A DNA stretch of 64,000 nucleotides from Lysobacter sp. (GTDB taxonomy: Bacteria > Pseudomonadota > Gammaproteobacteria > Xanthomonadales > Xanthomonadaceae), in contig WYBC01000039.1 in the NCBI GenBank assembly GCA_011526085.1, forward strand, positions 62,001 through 126,000, given 5' to 3'. Each line of letters begins with the position of its first letter. The stretch's first letter is position 1. The translations under genes were made by a program, and so were the position numbers. Shown here in pieces: positions 62,607 through 64,000 of the stretch. Below the pieces are notes generated by a model. It made no database searches and was not told where the DNA came from. It was given only the letters and a program-made list of their open reading frames with translations.

Positions 62607-64000
62607 TAGAAGGTCCTTTCGATGTACTTGTTGGCCGAATCAAATCCTGCGCGTTGAAATGCCGACTCAGCAGCACTTTGAGCCATCGTCCCGCTTGGAC
62701 GATAATGGCCCGATGCATTGTCAATGGAACGAAGTGCACCGTTCACAAAGCGTGCCTCGCCTGCCGCGAGTACGTCGGCGCCCCGGGACAGGCTCGTGTG
62801 CGGCGTCCGTCCAATGATCAACTCTCCTGATTCCTTAACCACGTATGTCAAGCGTCCGCTATAGCCAACTTTCTGAATTTGACTCGCAGGGAACAGAACA
62901 GCAGGAATGATTTCGTCTGTAGGTGCAAGGTTGTGGAACCGCTTCGCTATATCATCACACCCCTGCGGCACCTCATCCGTTCCGCGCTTCCCGCCCCGTC
63001 CGATCCTGCCCCAGATGCCCTGCATCCGTTCCAGCAGCTTCTGCGCGCGCCGCATGTCGGCGCCCTGCTTCGCGGCCTGACCCGCGGCTCTCGCCAGCAG
63101 GCCGCCGCCCATCCGTTCCACGAGCGGTCGGGCGATCATCGCGCCGATGCGCTGGCCCCAGCCGCTGCCTGGGCCGCGGCCCTGAAGTCCCAGCGGGTCG
63201 CTGAACCCCAGCGGCGCGCCATTGCCGTAGGCGTAGGTGCTGATGCCGCCGGCCAGTCCGATCGGATCGCTCTGCACGTAGCGGCCGATGGCCGGATCGT
63301 AATCCCGGAAGTAGTTGTGATACAGCCCGGTCGCGGCGTCGTAGCGCTGACGGGGAAAGCGCATGTCCAGTACGAAGGCGATACCGTCGCCGTCCGGGTC
63401 TTCGTTCGGGAGCGTTTCGCCGAAGGCTTCGCCGGTGAGATCCCAGCGCCACACGGCCACGTCGCGGACCGGATCGATGGCGACGCGCGGGCTGCCCAGC
63501 GCATCGGGTTCGAGGTAATACAGCGTCTGGTTCGCGCCGGCGCCGACCAGCAGGCCGACCGGGAGGTCGTCGAGCCAGATCGCCTGCTGGATCGGCTGGC
63601 CGCTGCCGTCGTAGTCGCCCAGCCAGCGGCCTGCCTCGTCGTGCACGGCGGTGACCGATTGCCCGACGCTGCTGCGATGGACGCGTTCGCCGCGGGCGTT
63701 GTAGAGGTAGTCCACCGCCACGACGCCGTCGTGCCGGACCTGACGCATGCGACCGGTGGCGTCGTAGATGAAGTCGCGGACGATGTGGGTCGGGAAGGTT
63801 TTGGTGGCGGTCGAAGTCGCAGCAGGTCCCCTGACTGCGGCTCGGGATGTCGGCCGCGGACGGTCGTGCTTCTCGTCCCTGCGGGCGCGCGCCGGTGTCT
63901 GCAGACCCTGGTGCAAGTTGCGGGTCGGTTTTGCGCGCGTGCCGGAGGCGACCGGCGCCGCCATTTGCGCGGCGCTCGTCGCGGGGGCAATGCGCGTGGT
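62606..64000 (-). CDS. Rhs-family protein with variable C-terminal toxin (5' partial)
   Basis: The open frame continues to the window edge. From about 63770 downward it is Rhs core: YDATGRMRQVRHDGVVAVDYLYNARGERVHRS, then LGDYDGSGQPIQQAIWLDDLPVGLLVGAG. The core ends SDPIGLAGGISTYAYGNG and FSDPLGL, the border after which tips vary. The tip (~205 residues) ends with GRLTYVVKESGELIIGR, HTSLSRGADVLAAGEARFVN and SGHYRPSGT, a recurring polymorphic-toxin pattern whose activity I cannot assign. Upstream of 63770 the reading is not Rhs-like, so that stretch may be rearranged. Confidence 0.85.
   Translation of the reverse strand, partial: TTRIAPATSAAQMAAPVASGTRAKPTRNLHQGLQTPARARRDEKHDRPRPTSRAAVRGPAATSTATKTFPTHIVRDFIYDATGRMRQVRHDGVVAVDYLYNARGERVHRSSVGQSVTAVHDEAGRWLGDYDGSGQPIQQAIWLDDLPVGLLVGAGANQTLYYLEPDALGSPRVAIDPVRDVAVWRWDLTGEAFGETLPNEDPDGDGIAFVLDMRFPRQRYDAATGLYHNYFRDYDPAIGRYVQSDPIGLAGGISTYAYGNGAPLGFSDPLGLQGRGPGSGWGQRIGAMIARPLVERMGGGLLARAAGQAAKQGADMRRAQKLLERMQGIWGRIGRGGKRGTDEVPQGCDDIAKRFHNLAPTDEIIPAVLFPASQIQKVGYSGRLTYVVKESGELIIGRTPHTSLSRGADVLAAGEARFVNGALRSIDNASGHYRPSGTMAQSAAESAFQRAGFDSANKYIERTF

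Overview
The window is GC-rich DNA from a gammaproteobacterium of the Xanthomonadaceae/Lysobacteraceae type (Lysobacter or Luteimonas-like is my best guess). The reasons are a tonB-exbB-exbD-exbD-exbD cluster beside pdxJ, an rpmB-rpmG pair, tatABC next to hemH, a CrbS/CrbR-type acetate regulator pair beside acs, TonB-era carbohydrate genes with LacI regulators, and GTAG-headed REP hairpins like those of Stenotrophomonas and Xanthomonas. No tRNA, rRNA, CRISPR array, integrase or transposase was recognised.

Layout. 1-3.6 kb: end of a TPR protein, then TonB energy-transduction genes with three exbD copies. 3.6-11.4 kb: pdxJ, a small membrane protein, cardiolipin synthase, a PA0069-type radical SAM protein, a UGT-like glycosyltransferase, a 2OG-Fe(II) oxygenase with a decayed copy of its own 3' end, then rpmB-rpmG behind a good promoter and a long leader. 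11.4-14.1 kb: two overlapping paralogues divergent from a YafY/WYL regulator, with a palindrome between them. 14.2-26.3 kb: an acetate-switch locus (CrbS-like sensor, CrbR-like regulator, acetyl-CoA synthetase, DcaP-type porin, MHS transporter). It is split by an accessory patch carrying a second copy of the crbS 3' end, a DUF2314 protein and an AT-rich FRG-domain gene. 26.4-35 kb: housekeeping genes (tatABC, hemH, YgjP-type protease, rdgC, ttcA) and small stress proteins. 35.3-41 kb: a signalling cluster (sigma-54 activator with a likely -24/-12 promoter, TspO, two hybrid kinases). 44-57.5 kb: a starch/maltodextrin locus (two SLC45-like MFS transporters, LacI regulator, halogenase-like flavoprotein, pullulanase, GH97 alpha-glucosidase, GNAT, DUF6445-type protein) tied together by three near-identical LacI-type operators. 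57.6-61.6 kb: secreted proteins, including a double-domain esterase. 61.7-64 kb: the 3' end of an Rhs gene with a variable toxin tip, an overlapping putative immunity gene, a small AT-rich gene, and a relic copy of the pre-toxin segment.

How the parts fit. In the acetate locus the sensor and regulator would switch on acs, with the porin and transporter supplying carboxylates. In the starch locus outer enzymes cut alpha-1,6 and alpha-1,4 links, sugars enter through the MFS pair, and the LacI protein senses them. The two places where recently acquired DNA is clearest are the patch behind crbS (about 17.6-19.8 kb) and the Rhs tip (61.7-62.9 kb). In both, a 90-130 base fragment of the neighbouring gene is duplicated next to an AT-rich cargo gene.
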